Assembly: GCA_900316285.1 (NCBI GenBank)
Contig: ONCG01000011.1
Coordinates: forward strand, 34,351-98,350
Length of the DNA stretch: 64,000 nucleotides
DNA from: an uncultured Prevotellaceae bacterium
Lineage (GTDB): Bacteria > Bacteroidota > Bacteroidia > Bacteroidales > Bacteroidaceae
Reading direction: 5' to 3'
This document shows, in pieces, positions 36,140-44,275 of the stretch (positions are counted from its first letter, which is position 1; the number at the start of each line of letters is the position of its first letter). A program made the translations under genes and the position numbers. Below the pieces are notes generated by a model. It saw only the letters and a program-made list of their open reading frames with translations. It was not told the DNA's origin and searched no databases.

Positions 36140-38566
36140 CTATTCTTTGTTAGGTTTACTCAATATGGTATTCACGAGTGCTGTCACGTCAGCAATAGTA
36201 ATATCTCCATCGCTATTCACATCGGCATTCTCTTCGCTGAACGTTTCCATTTTCTTTCCTAAAATGTATGCTACCATCGCCGTCACGTCTTCCTTACTTA
36301 TCACGCCATCATGATTTACGTCGCCAAGCAAATGCGTCATTTCTACAGGAGTGACGGTATAGACGAAGAATGTGCGGGGTTGCGGTGTCGTCATGTTTCC
36401 AATCTCCACCGTATATGAACCAGAAGACAAAGTGATGGTATAGGGCTGATTGTAAGTCAGGCCGTCAAACTCCAAACGTTCTGTCTGGATGCCCAGAAGC
36501 TCCACTTGTGGGGTGAAGGTCTTCGTAGCGACGGCAGCCGTAGAACCCTCCTTGCAAAGCTCCACAGAAACCTGCGAACCGTAAGTAGAGGTAGAACTAT
36601 TGTTTGTCACCGAAACATCGAGCACCAGTGTCTGGCCCTCAAAACATCCGTTCTTATCGGCATTCACGGCACATGCGGTTAGAGCAATGTTAGGAACCGA
36701 CGATGAATTCGTCCACAACACATGATGCCCGTCGAAGTCACTGGTCACCTTCACGACACTTCCCGAGGCAAGTGTCACAGTTTTCGTCTCGCCAGGAGCC
36801 AAATCCGTCTGGACGACATTCAACAGTCTCTGCGAGCTGAACGCATAGAGCAGACCACGGCTTTCTTCCGAACCGTTATTGGTGACGGTGGCTGTGCACG
36901 AACTGCTGTACCAAGACCCACCACTCTTCACATTCGAGATGGTCAGATCCACCGATGGCTGCAAGGTCAATTCCGTCTCTGTAATTGTTGCCGTGATGTA
37001 GTTATGCTCAGCATTCGCACTCTGACGCCATGTATCCTCTGACGGCGAACGACTGATAGATCGAATGTAATAGGTCCCGTCCTTCAAGCCTTTTCCTAAA
37101 GAGAGATTACCAAACGTGAACTCTAGGCCAAAGCCATCGTAGCGGTCGAAACGGCCTAATGGAGCCTCTGCCATCACTTCAATCAACTTGTCACTCTCAT
37201 CATACAGACCCAGACCTGCCACAAGTTCCGTATTGTATTCCAAATGATTATAAACGGCATTGAACAGCGTAATACCTCTGAAAGCCTCATCTGGATTCTC
37301 GCGATTGAACTGTCGGTTGCCTGTAATACCTAGGTCAACTATGGCTGCACGCGGTTCTGCTTCGTTGTACTCATGGCCCTCTACGGGCGGTTGGATGCCA
37401 ATGACGCAGTTCAAGTAGATGTCGAAACCTTTACCCGTTGTATTCGAACCACCCCAGCTGTTCAGTGAACTATTCAAAGCTGAGAGGGGGAAGTATCCAT
37501 CATCTTGACCGTTCCATCCCCAGTTGATATGATAATAGCCGTTGGATTCCTGATAACCGTCGCAAACGAAAGAATGGCCACCCCAACTGCTACCATCAGA
37601 ATTGATGTAAGAACCAGTAATGACAACTGGCCTGCCATCTGCCAATTCATTGTAAACCATCTCCTCAAATTCGTCGTAGTTATAGTCTTGGCGAAATACG
37701 AGACGAGTATGTTTGTCATAGCCGAAGTAATCTCGATAAACAGCTCCTATATCTGATCCCCATGCCTCGGAACCATCTACACCATAGTCCATCTCCAAAG
37801 CCTGACCAACATAGCGGCAGAGTTTCGCTGCAGCGGCATCGCTACTGGCAGCATCCCTCATGCTTGCCCAATCAAATGTCGTGGCAGGAAGTTCTGGGCA
37901 TTGCAAGCCAAGCTTCCTAGTCGTGTAGGCAGGAATGGTGGTCGTTAGCAAGTTATAACCTCGCTGGTGCCCCCAATAATACATTACCTGTGAAGTGGCA
38001 GTAGCAGCACATCCAACAACACATCTGCCGCTGTTAGTTGAAGGACACTGGCCATTGTAAGGCGAACTTTGTCCCCACTGGCACGACAGCAACGGGCTAA
38101 TGTTCGCCCTTGCATCCATTGCCTTCCTTGGGGCATTCATCATCTTTTCCGAAGGTTCATCGCTTTGTTCTATTCGCTGGGCAAGTGGGAGGTTTTCTAT
38201 CTCCTCTCTATACATCGCCAAGAGCATCTCCAAACCACAGGGCATCGTTTCCGCAGTAAGTGAGCCTGAAGTTGAATATCCAAGAATATCGCGCGCCCGA
38301 TCGTCACCACTTACGATGACGAAGCCTTGACCGTCGTCAGCATTAAAGATGTAGTAAGGTGAGGATGTCGCTCCCTCGTTCGCGCCTTGTAAAGAGATAG
38401 CCTTCGCGAGTGGAACGGCTCCCTTCCCTTCAGGGAGTGACTGGGGGTAGGCTGTCTTTTTTAAAAACTTCTCTGCTTTTTGCTGAGCCTGTTGCAGAGT
38501 GATGCTTTGCGCAAATGATGTTGCCGACAAGAAGGCGAGCATCAAGGTAATGATGGACTTTTTCAT
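36140..38566 (-). CDS. Secreted C10 family cysteine protease (streptopain/interpain-like) with dockerin-like tail
   Basis: An 808-residue protein with signal peptide (IITLMLAFLSATSFAQ), an inhibitory propeptide, and the C10 catalytic domain: CVVGCAATATSQVMYYW with catalytic Cys near residue 186, and GGHSFVCDGY with catalytic His near residue 331, then HINWGWNGQDDGYF. Middle domains are beta-rich. The C-terminal 60 residues have two dockerin-like repeats (GDVNHDGVISKEDVTAMVAYILG, ADVNSDGDITIADVTALVNTIL). Homologues in Prevotella are streptopain-like interpains that degrade host proteins. A palindromic repeat (38413-38455) encodes QSLPEGKGAVPLAK in the propeptide. Confidence 0.92.
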   Translation of the reverse strand: MKKSIITLMLAFLSATSFAQSITLQQAQQKAEKFLKKTAYPQSLPEGKGAVPLAKAISLQGANEGATSSPYYIFNADDGQGFVIVSGDDRARDILGYSTSGSLTAETMPCGLEMLLAMYREEIENLPLAQRIEQSDEPSEKMMNAPRKAMDARANISPLLSCQWGQSSPYNGQCPSTNSGRCVVGCAATATSQVMYYWGHQRGYNLLTTTIPAYTTRKLGLQCPELPATTFDWASMRDAASSDAAAAKLCRYVGQALEMDYGVDGSEAWGSDIGAVYRDYFGYDKHTRLVFRQDYNYDEFEEMVYNELADGRPVVITGSYINSDGSSWGGHSFVCDGYQESNGYYHINWGWNGQDDGYFPLSALNSSLNSWGGSNTTGKGFDIYLNCVIGIQPPVEGHEYNEAEPRAAIVDLGITGNRQFNRENPDEAFRGITLFNAVYNHLEYNTELVAGLGLYDESDKLIEVMAEAPLGRFDRYDGFGLEFTFGNLSLGKGLKDGTYYIRSISRSPSEDTWRQSANAEHNYITATITETELTLQPSVDLTISNVKSGGSWYSSSCTATVTNNGSEESRGLLYAFSSQRLLNVVQTDLAPGETKTVTLASGSVVKVTSDFDGHHVLWTNSSSVPNIALTACAVNADKNGCFEGQTLVLDVSVTNNSSTSTYGSQVSVELCKEGSTAAVATKTFTPQVELLGIQTERLEFDGLTYNQPYTITLSSGSYTVEIGNMTTPQPRTFFVYTVTPVEMTHLLGDVNHDGVISKEDVTAMVAYILGKKMETFSEENADVNSDGDITIADVTALVNTILSKPNKE
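38413..38455. repeat. CTCCC palindromic repeat in the C10 propeptide
   Basis: The copy contains GGCTCCCTTCCCTTCAGGGA then GTGACTGGGGGTAGG, in frame near codons 38-51. Confidence 0.6.
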
Positions 38567-38675
38567 TTTGTTTTATTGTTTGTCCGTAGCCATTGTCACC
38601 AACCACAGACCTGGTTGATCTCACAGATTAGATTTAATCTTTATTTATTGTTTACTTATTATTAAAACAAAGTGA

Positions 38676-38710
38676 AAAGGAGTACGAGGTAGCTCGTACT
38701 CCTTCTTTTT
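38676..38710 (-). terminator. Terminator after small partner protein B
   Basis: Perfect arms AAGGAGTACGAG and CTCGTACTCCTT with loop GTAG, T-rich on both sides. It lies 10 bp past the stop of the small gene. Confidence 0.85.
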
Positions 38711-38719
38711 AGTTTGAAA

Positions 38720-38890
38720 TTAATCGTCCCAGAGATTATTATTCTCCATAATGTTGTTATCTACTTCTGAATCCTCTTCATCGAAACTAAAGCCCTTAGC
38801 ACCAATATGAGTATCAGAATGATCCATCAGATTACTTTCGTGCAAATAAGCAACAATCTCCATTTCTGGCTTTATATATACTTTTCTCAT
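38720..38890 (-). CDS. Small NLWDD-type partner protein B (56 aa)
   Basis: A 56-codon gene 13 bp behind giant protein B. It starts MRKVYIKPEMEIVAYLHESN, has AKGFS in the middle, an acidic stretch (DEEDSEVD) and ends NLWDD. The ATG is preceded by AAGGAGGA. It matches the gene at 19928 in start, AKGFS, ending, ribosome-binding site and position behind a giant secreted protein. The sequence between the shared motifs differs, which argues for selection on the motifs. Function unknown. Confidence 0.87.
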   Translation of the reverse strand: MRKVYIKPEMEIVAYLHESNLMDHSDTHIGAKGFSFDEEDSEVDNNIMENNNLWDD

Positions 38891-38903
38891 AATCAGTTCC
38901 TCC

Positions 38904-41900
38904 TTACTTTACAATAACTTTCATTCCATTTACAATATATACGCCAGAAGGCAGATTGATGGTACGCGTTTCACCAGAAGACATCTGCTCTATGGCAATC
39001 TGCATGCCGTTCAGGCTGGTGATACGAACATTAGCATCTTTACCAGATGTAATCTCCACATAACCCTTACCACTCTGTACTGCGAAATCAATTCGGTTCG
39101 CTAGGTCTTTGATTCCATCTGTCTCTTCCCCAAAGACTACGAGGAAGGCTGCCAGCTTACTAGCGGCACTTGGAGCATTATAGCCATAGAAGGCACGGTA
39201 TGGATAAGCGAAGAGCTCATGGAATGTTGTTTTGAGTTCGTTAGAACTACGGAACAGGTCATTCGAAGCATAATAGAAGAAAGTATTATTCCCTCGGAAT
39301 TCATTATCCGTAAAGATTCTACCTGCAAACGAGCCCATGGGCTTGAAGGTATGCGTCACTCCATTATATGTTGTTTCTATCTGTTCATCAAAGAACATAC
39401 CTGTTCCCGCATCCATATCCGTTGTTGCCTCAACAGTTGCAGCATCCTGCTCTATGCTGAAGGTTCCATCGGTGGGAGCAGTGATGTCAACCAGATAGGG
39501 AGTGTTGGCAGCTGCCTTAGCATCTGAGATAGCAGCGAATGTTGCTTCTACATAGGTCTTGTCTGCATCGTCCTTTAATGGATTGGCGGTAAGTTTTGTT
39601 ACCTTAAATGTAGTGCCATTATTTGAATATGTTCCTGCATTTAAGCTGAGCGTAAACGGCAATATCAAGCTCTGCTTGGTGGTAGCACCATATCTTGCCC
39701 AAGTAACCTGACGATTATACTTAGCTTTATTACCCGATCCAACCTGTATCTCATAAGGAGCATAGAACGGCTGTTTGTCGGTAATCACAATGTCCTTACC
39801 TGCACGGAACGCGGTCTCCGATATCTTATAGGCAACATTATCAAGAGTCGACGTGAGGTTCTCCGGCAAATAAATGAGGCCATTGGTGCCCATACTTGCT
39901 TTAAGGGTTGACAAATCCTTAACAGTTGTTTGATTGTTCACCGTGGTAGTAGAGTTGAGAATCGTCTTCAGGTTACTACCATCAACGTATAGAATCTGCT
40001 CAGTCAACTTCGGGCCGGCAACATCATCCTTTGTTCGATTGTCAATAACACTTTGGATCTCATCCACCGTCAGATAACCTTTAACGACTGTGTTTCCATC
40101 CTTGGTTTCAAGTTTCAAGCCCCACATATTATTACCAACATCTTTACCCTCGCTGTTCACATAGCAAGACTTTCCATAAACCTTCGTCCATGTAGGAACC
40201 GCCGTGTACGTCTTTGCTGACATATTAATCTTCATACGGTAGAAAGCATACAAGCGGTGCTGCCAAGCCGTGGAAGGAGCAATATTGTAACGGGTCTCAT
40301 CAGCAGTAAATACATAATAAGTACCGCTTTTTGTCGCATTGGTATTGAGCTGTATTGCATTAAAAGCACCTTTCGCAGTTGAACCATCTGGGTCGTTAGA
40401 ACCAAGATAAGCAGAAACGGAGAACGGATATTCCTCAAGGACTTGAGTTCCTGACTGGCCACCTGTGTTGGAAAGATTTTCAGCATTGTTGAACTTGAAG
40501 CGTATGTTACCAGCCACCGTAGCGTAGACCTTATGCTTGCCGTTAATAGCTGCACCGGGTTGAGGGTTATCGGTTGTTCCTACATAGCGAGTGTCATAAA
40601 GACCATTGTCAGCTGTGGCATCATTATTCCAATTGATAGTTTCTCCTTGGTCAAGTACGGGAGCCACTTTATTGTTTACCTTACCGTCGAATGCAGAGAA
40701 GTAGGGCGAAGTCACAAAGCTATAGCGGGAATTACCAGTACCAGGGGTAGGATAGGTGTTGTCACCATCCTCACAGTAAAGATCCTCGAAAGTGAAGTCC
40801 ATATTCTTACCAGCATAATCAGAAGGAATATAGAAGTTAAATTCACCACCACTAACCGAGAAATCATTAGCAGTAAATGACTGACGGAGTTCAATCACCT
40901 TATTCGCATCCCTACAGACTATATCCATTTTGTTGATGTATGGATCCAATGACTGCATCGTCAGGGTGACGGCAACAAGAGCCTGCTTGCCAGTTGCCAA
41001 ACCTGTGATTGAGAACTTGACCGCATCGTTGTTAAGATTTTTCAACTCATAAACTCCTGCATCACTTTTACCCTTCACCTCCTTCGAGAAAACAGGATCT
41101 CCTTCTCCTGTCGCACCGTACACGTTAATCGTATAAGTGCCTGGATTGAAAGCAGGGTAATTAATAGCTGCACCATCTTGAGTACTACTTCCTGCACGGT
41201 AGTTAGCATTATAGTAATTTGTTCCACTCTTTACCACCCTTGGCTCGGTCAGCGTGTACTGCCATTCACTATAATAACCATTAGAGACATAATTTCTATA
41301 TTGGAGATAATAATATGTGTTAGATTTAGAAATATAATAGATATTACCATTGGTATCTCTCTTTAAGTTATATCGAGATTCCGCGTTTGTACTATACGAC
41401 AGATAGCGCTGATCTTCATCACCATAACACGACAAATATTTCTTTAGACGTGGGTTATATACCTGATTATTACCATCTAATTCCCAAGCGACTTGAGTTC
41501 TCGTAAACTGTAACTGGTCATTCAGCCAACATGTCCTACTCCTACTATCAGTACAGGTAATATAGCACACAGTCTTATATTCTGTCGTTGCGTTTGTTTG
41601 CGTACCATATAGATAGTTGAACTTGGCTTCCGTTATTCTATATCCTATAGGAGCTTCCCAACCTGTTTGCCCATGAACAGTGACAGGAGTCTCTATGTAA
41701 TATGTGTCATTGCCAAGTGCATAAAGCATCTGGCCATCTACCTTCACTGGAGTTATTTTGGGGGTTTCTGACACATCTGAAGGTACACCATTTTCCACAG
41801 CATCCTGCTGATACAAATAGGTGTAGGCCTCCATATCCTGTGTATTCAGGTAGTCGTAAGCATAATAATATGTACTAGTATTACCGATTTGGTGACGGGT

Positions 41901-42695
41901 CAGATTTCCTACGTCAGTCTTACTCGTTTTAAATGGGGCCTGTGCCAAACTTACTGTCTGACCTATCTCTTGGGGCACCACGTCAGCTTCAAAAGTTCCT
42001 TCTGCCGTGAAATAAACAGTAAACGACTTGATGGTAACACCAAAGAAAGCAGTGTTTGTATGCGTCATTCGGAAATAAAGCAAATTACCCATCGGATCAG
42101 CATCCTCACTCTCACGCTCAATGACGTATTCACGGGTATCACTATTACTATTCGTTGTTCCAAGCATTGTGTTCTCCTTGTCGCCATCGGTATATGCACC
42201 TACTGCTTTAGGGGCATCGGTGTCATACTCACTGTCGGTTTCATACATCACCTTGTCTGATTGAACTAAAGTGTTACTGCTGTTACTACTATAACCGATT
42301 TTCATATTATTTACCGTTTTGCCATTCAGGTTATTCAGAAGCACCATCCTATAACCTTTAAAACGATAACCCTTCGGCAAGGATAACACACAATAGAGGT
42401 CTGTCGAAACGCCACCCATGATAACTAACTGACTATTGTTGACACTGATGTTACCAGCAGGTACTTGAACATCACCACCGCCAGTCAGTCCGGGGTCGTC
42501 AGCAACTGTGAAACTCATAGATAGTTGCTCATGCTTCCATACAGATGACCATCCATTCTGGAAACCGACCTCATTTCCACCAGTAGCCGCAGCCACAAGT
42601 TTACCAGTGGTCGGGCTAACGGTCACACTTTGTGCCATCATTGCTAACGGCACCAACAATAAGCTCAAAAGAGCAAGTGTAATTTTCTTTCTCAT
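38904..42695 (-). CDS. Giant secreted protein B with T9SS-like C-terminal sorting domain
   Basis: A 1263-residue paralogue of giant protein A. The signal peptide is clear (LALLSLLLVPLAMMAQ). The body is Thr/Asn/Tyr-rich. It shares order and many blocks with A: WSSVWKHEQLSMSFTVAD / MASMWRHEQLALTMTTSD near the start, LPKGYR, TFEADVVPQEIGQ / TFDAEVMPAKPGE, and the end IDFAVQSGKGYVEIT...LPSGVYIVNGMKVIVK. No catalytic residues are recognised. The conserved end fits a T9SS type A sorting domain, so a surface or secreted location is expected. Confidence 0.85.
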   Translation of the reverse strand: MRKKITLALLSLLLVPLAMMAQSVTVSPTTGKLVAAATGGNEVGFQNGWSSVWKHEQLSMSFTVADDPGLTGGGDVQVPAGNISVNNSQLVIMGGVSTDLYCVLSLPKGYRFKGYRMVLLNNLNGKTVNNMKIGYSSNSSNTLVQSDKVMYETDSEYDTDAPKAVGAYTDGDKENTMLGTTNSNSDTREYVIERESEDADPMGNLLYFRMTHTNTAFFGVTIKSFTVYFTAEGTFEADVVPQEIGQTVSLAQAPFKTSKTDVGNLTRHQIGNTSTYYYAYDYLNTQDMEAYTYLYQQDAVENGVPSDVSETPKITPVKVDGQMLYALGNDTYYIETPVTVHGQTGWEAPIGYRITEAKFNYLYGTQTNATTEYKTVCYITCTDSRSRTCWLNDQLQFTRTQVAWELDGNNQVYNPRLKKYLSCYGDEDQRYLSYSTNAESRYNLKRDTNGNIYYISKSNTYYYLQYRNYVSNGYYSEWQYTLTEPRVVKSGTNYYNANYRAGSSTQDGAAINYPAFNPGTYTINVYGATGEGDPVFSKEVKGKSDAGVYELKNLNNDAVKFSITGLATGKQALVAVTLTMQSLDPYINKMDIVCRDANKVIELRQSFTANDFSVSGGEFNFYIPSDYAGKNMDFTFEDLYCEDGDNTYPTPGTGNSRYSFVTSPYFSAFDGKVNNKVAPVLDQGETINWNNDATADNGLYDTRYVGTTDNPQPGAAINGKHKVYATVAGNIRFKFNNAENLSNTGGQSGTQVLEEYPFSVSAYLGSNDPDGSTAKGAFNAIQLNTNATKSGTYYVFTADETRYNIAPSTAWQHRLYAFYRMKINMSAKTYTAVPTWTKVYGKSCYVNSEGKDVGNNMWGLKLETKDGNTVVKGYLTVDEIQSVIDNRTKDDVAGPKLTEQILYVDGSNLKTILNSTTTVNNQTTVKDLSTLKASMGTNGLIYLPENLTSTLDNVAYKISETAFRAGKDIVITDKQPFYAPYEIQVGSGNKAKYNRQVTWARYGATTKQSLILPFTLSLNAGTYSNNGTTFKVTKLTANPLKDDADKTYVEATFAAISDAKAAANTPYLVDITAPTDGTFSIEQDAATVEATTDMDAGTGMFFDEQIETTYNGVTHTFKPMGSFAGRIFTDNEFRGNNTFFYYASNDLFRSSNELKTTFHELFAYPYRAFYGYNAPSAASKLAAFLVVFGEETDGIKDLANRIDFAVQSGKGYVEITSGKDANVRITSLNGMQIAIEQMSSGETRTINLPSGVYIVNGMKVIVK

Positions 42696-43129
42696 AATCG
42701 AAAATTGTTTTAAGTTGTTTTTTAATATTTGAGTTTATTCTATTCTTGGTTGGCTGACGCTGAAGGCTTACGGGTGCATGCGCTTCGCGCAGTTTCTGGT
42801 TTCAAGTTTATGTTACTCCGTACCATGACTTTTGTCACGACTCGGCAGAGCTCAAACAAGTTTGGCTTTGCACTCACTGATCCAAAAGTTCAAGAGCTGT
42901 AGGACTGCAAGAGTTGTGGGTATTGTCTCTTTTCTCCCCTTTTAATCCCTTTATGCCCTTTAGTCTTTTAAGCCGAGGCTCACACCTCTGCCGCAGGCAT
43001 CAACACAATGTTTACCTTATTGTTTTTTTTATATTTGAGTATTTAATCGTGCCTTTTACGAGGCTGTCGGTCTAACGGATTCTGATAATCTCTCCATGGA
43101 GTGGTTCATACAGATATCCATAATCCGCT
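42696..43129 (-). other. Long 5' leader of giant protein B
   Basis: About 430 bp between the promoter at 43130 and the ATG. No convincing gene is seen. It contains the second copy of the GTTACT hairpin repeat (42808-42839), CCCTTTA-like heptamers (42945-42975), and short palindromes such as TGCGCTTCGCGCA (42779-42791). Confidence 0.5.
42808..42839. repeat. GTTACT-type interspersed hairpin repeat, copy 2
   Basis: GTTACTCCGTACCATGACTT then TTGTCACG; matches 3083-3115 over most of its length. Confidence 0.6.
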
Positions 43130-43161
43130 GCAAAATTACAAACTTTTTCGGAAGTTGCAAA
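43130..43161 (-). promoter_or_regulatory. Promoter of giant protein B
   Basis: On the minus strand TTTG (43158-43161), a 19-bp spacer and TAATTTTG (43131-43138) match the consensus exactly. Confidence 0.75.
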
Positions 43162-43307
43162 TATTTTCTTCATTTTTTTACGATTATTCGCTGTTTTTGT
43201 TGCATTTTCCATGATAAAACTATGAGAACAAAGGAAAAAACACTTCAATTTCTTTCTCATTTATTCCCGTAAACACTCTCTTTGGGGGTACGCATACCCT
43301 AAATAAA

Positions 43308-43342
43308 ATCGCCACCGCTCCTCTCACAGGAACGATGACGAT
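43308..43342 (-). terminator. Terminator after the BspA-like remnant
   Basis: A 15-bp stem with G-U pairs on the minus strand only, loop GTGAG. Same hairpin type as 36066-36100. Confidence 0.65.
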
Positions 43343-43412
43343 TCTATATGTCTTAGTAATGTCCCTCCAATCTTTTCACCAAGAGGGGGGAAGGTTATGA
43401 TGGACCGATTGC

Positions 43413-43865
43413 TTACTTGATGATGTTGATGAGGGCTGTGATGTCGGCAATAGTGATGCTCCCATCCCCATTTACGTCGGCACGCTCATGGTCGTACAAA
43501 TATGGCTCCGTGTCGTCTTCGCCCAGAATGATGCTTACGAGGGCAGTTACATCGTCGATGGTAGTAGCTCCATCTTTGTTGACGTCAGCATTGACATTGA
43601 CGTTCTCAACGATTTGTTTAAATTCCTTCCAGAATTCGGCTTCCTGGTAAGCTGCTTTGCAGCCTTGAGGCACATAGAGCGTTGCATTTTTGCGATTGAA
43701 GAATGTGGATTGAGTAATTGTCAACGGGGACTTAATATCAACTTTCACAGTAGTCAGGTTAGTGCTGCCACCGCCGAATGCTGCATTGCCGATAGATGTA
43801 ACAGAGCTGGGAATAGAGACTTCTGTCAGACTACTACAATACCTGAATTTGCATATCGTTTTATA
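43413..43865 (-). pseudogene. 3' remnant of a BspA-type leucine-rich-repeat protein with dockerin-like tail
   Basis: The open frame starts just after a TGA at 43866-43868 and reads one LRR_5-type repeat (YCSSLTEVSIPSSVTSIGNAAF), a short linker with YVPQGCKAAYQ, then two dockerin-like repeats (ADVNKDGATTIDDVTALVSIILG and ADVNGDGSITIADITALINII). BspA-like proteins have a signal peptide and many such repeats; all of that is missing. The cut coincides with the start of AT-rich DNA, so the gene was probably interrupted by the island to its right. Confidence 0.8.
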
Positions 43866-44040
43866 TCAACAATTTATATATTAAACGGTAGAAAAGTGAT
43901 TACGTAGATTCTATATATTATTGGGTAAAAGATGAGCATTTAACGTTTTTAACTTTTGTAAACCACAAAAAGAATGAGTTTGTGTATTCTAATCGGCACA
44001 CTAACATTCACACATTTTAGAGATATATGTTGATACGCTT

Positions 44041-44270
44041 ATAAAAAGTAAAAAGGAATCAGTTACGGCCTCTGAGGGTCATTAGTGTGTGGGAATTTCT
44101 CCCCTCGTTCATTTTTCATTGCGAATGCATTCGTTGAACAACATCAATGCACCCTCAGGTGCTATGATATAGCCAGCAATTTCAAATGTACGTATATTCT
44201 CCGGCTGCATTCTTGATCAAGGACTGCTACCTTTGAACTGTCTCTTCGGGCTTTCACTGATTCCTTATAG
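44041..44270 (-). ncRNA. Structured RNA 3' of the DRT3 genes
   Basis: Immediately after the drt3b stop, AAGGAATCAGT (44266-44256 on the minus strand) pairs perfectly with 44063-44053, followed by T-rich sequence (44054-44041). Inside, CTGAGGGTgCATT (44158-44146) pairs with AATGACCCTCAG (44083-44072) with one bulge. Next to this inner stem is CACACAC (44091-44085). Smaller palindromes CGAATGCATTCG and CTTGATCAAG lie in between. No open frame fits. DRT-type reverse transcriptases often work with a nearby ncRNA, so this is the likely RNA partner of about 215-230 nt. Confidence 0.7.
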
Positions 44271-44275
44271 TTTTG

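Noticed and set aside
43072-43260. 62-codon frame upstream of giant protein B
   Set aside because: It runs across the -33 and -7 boxes of a consensus promoter and has no recognisable domain; it is an accidental open frame.
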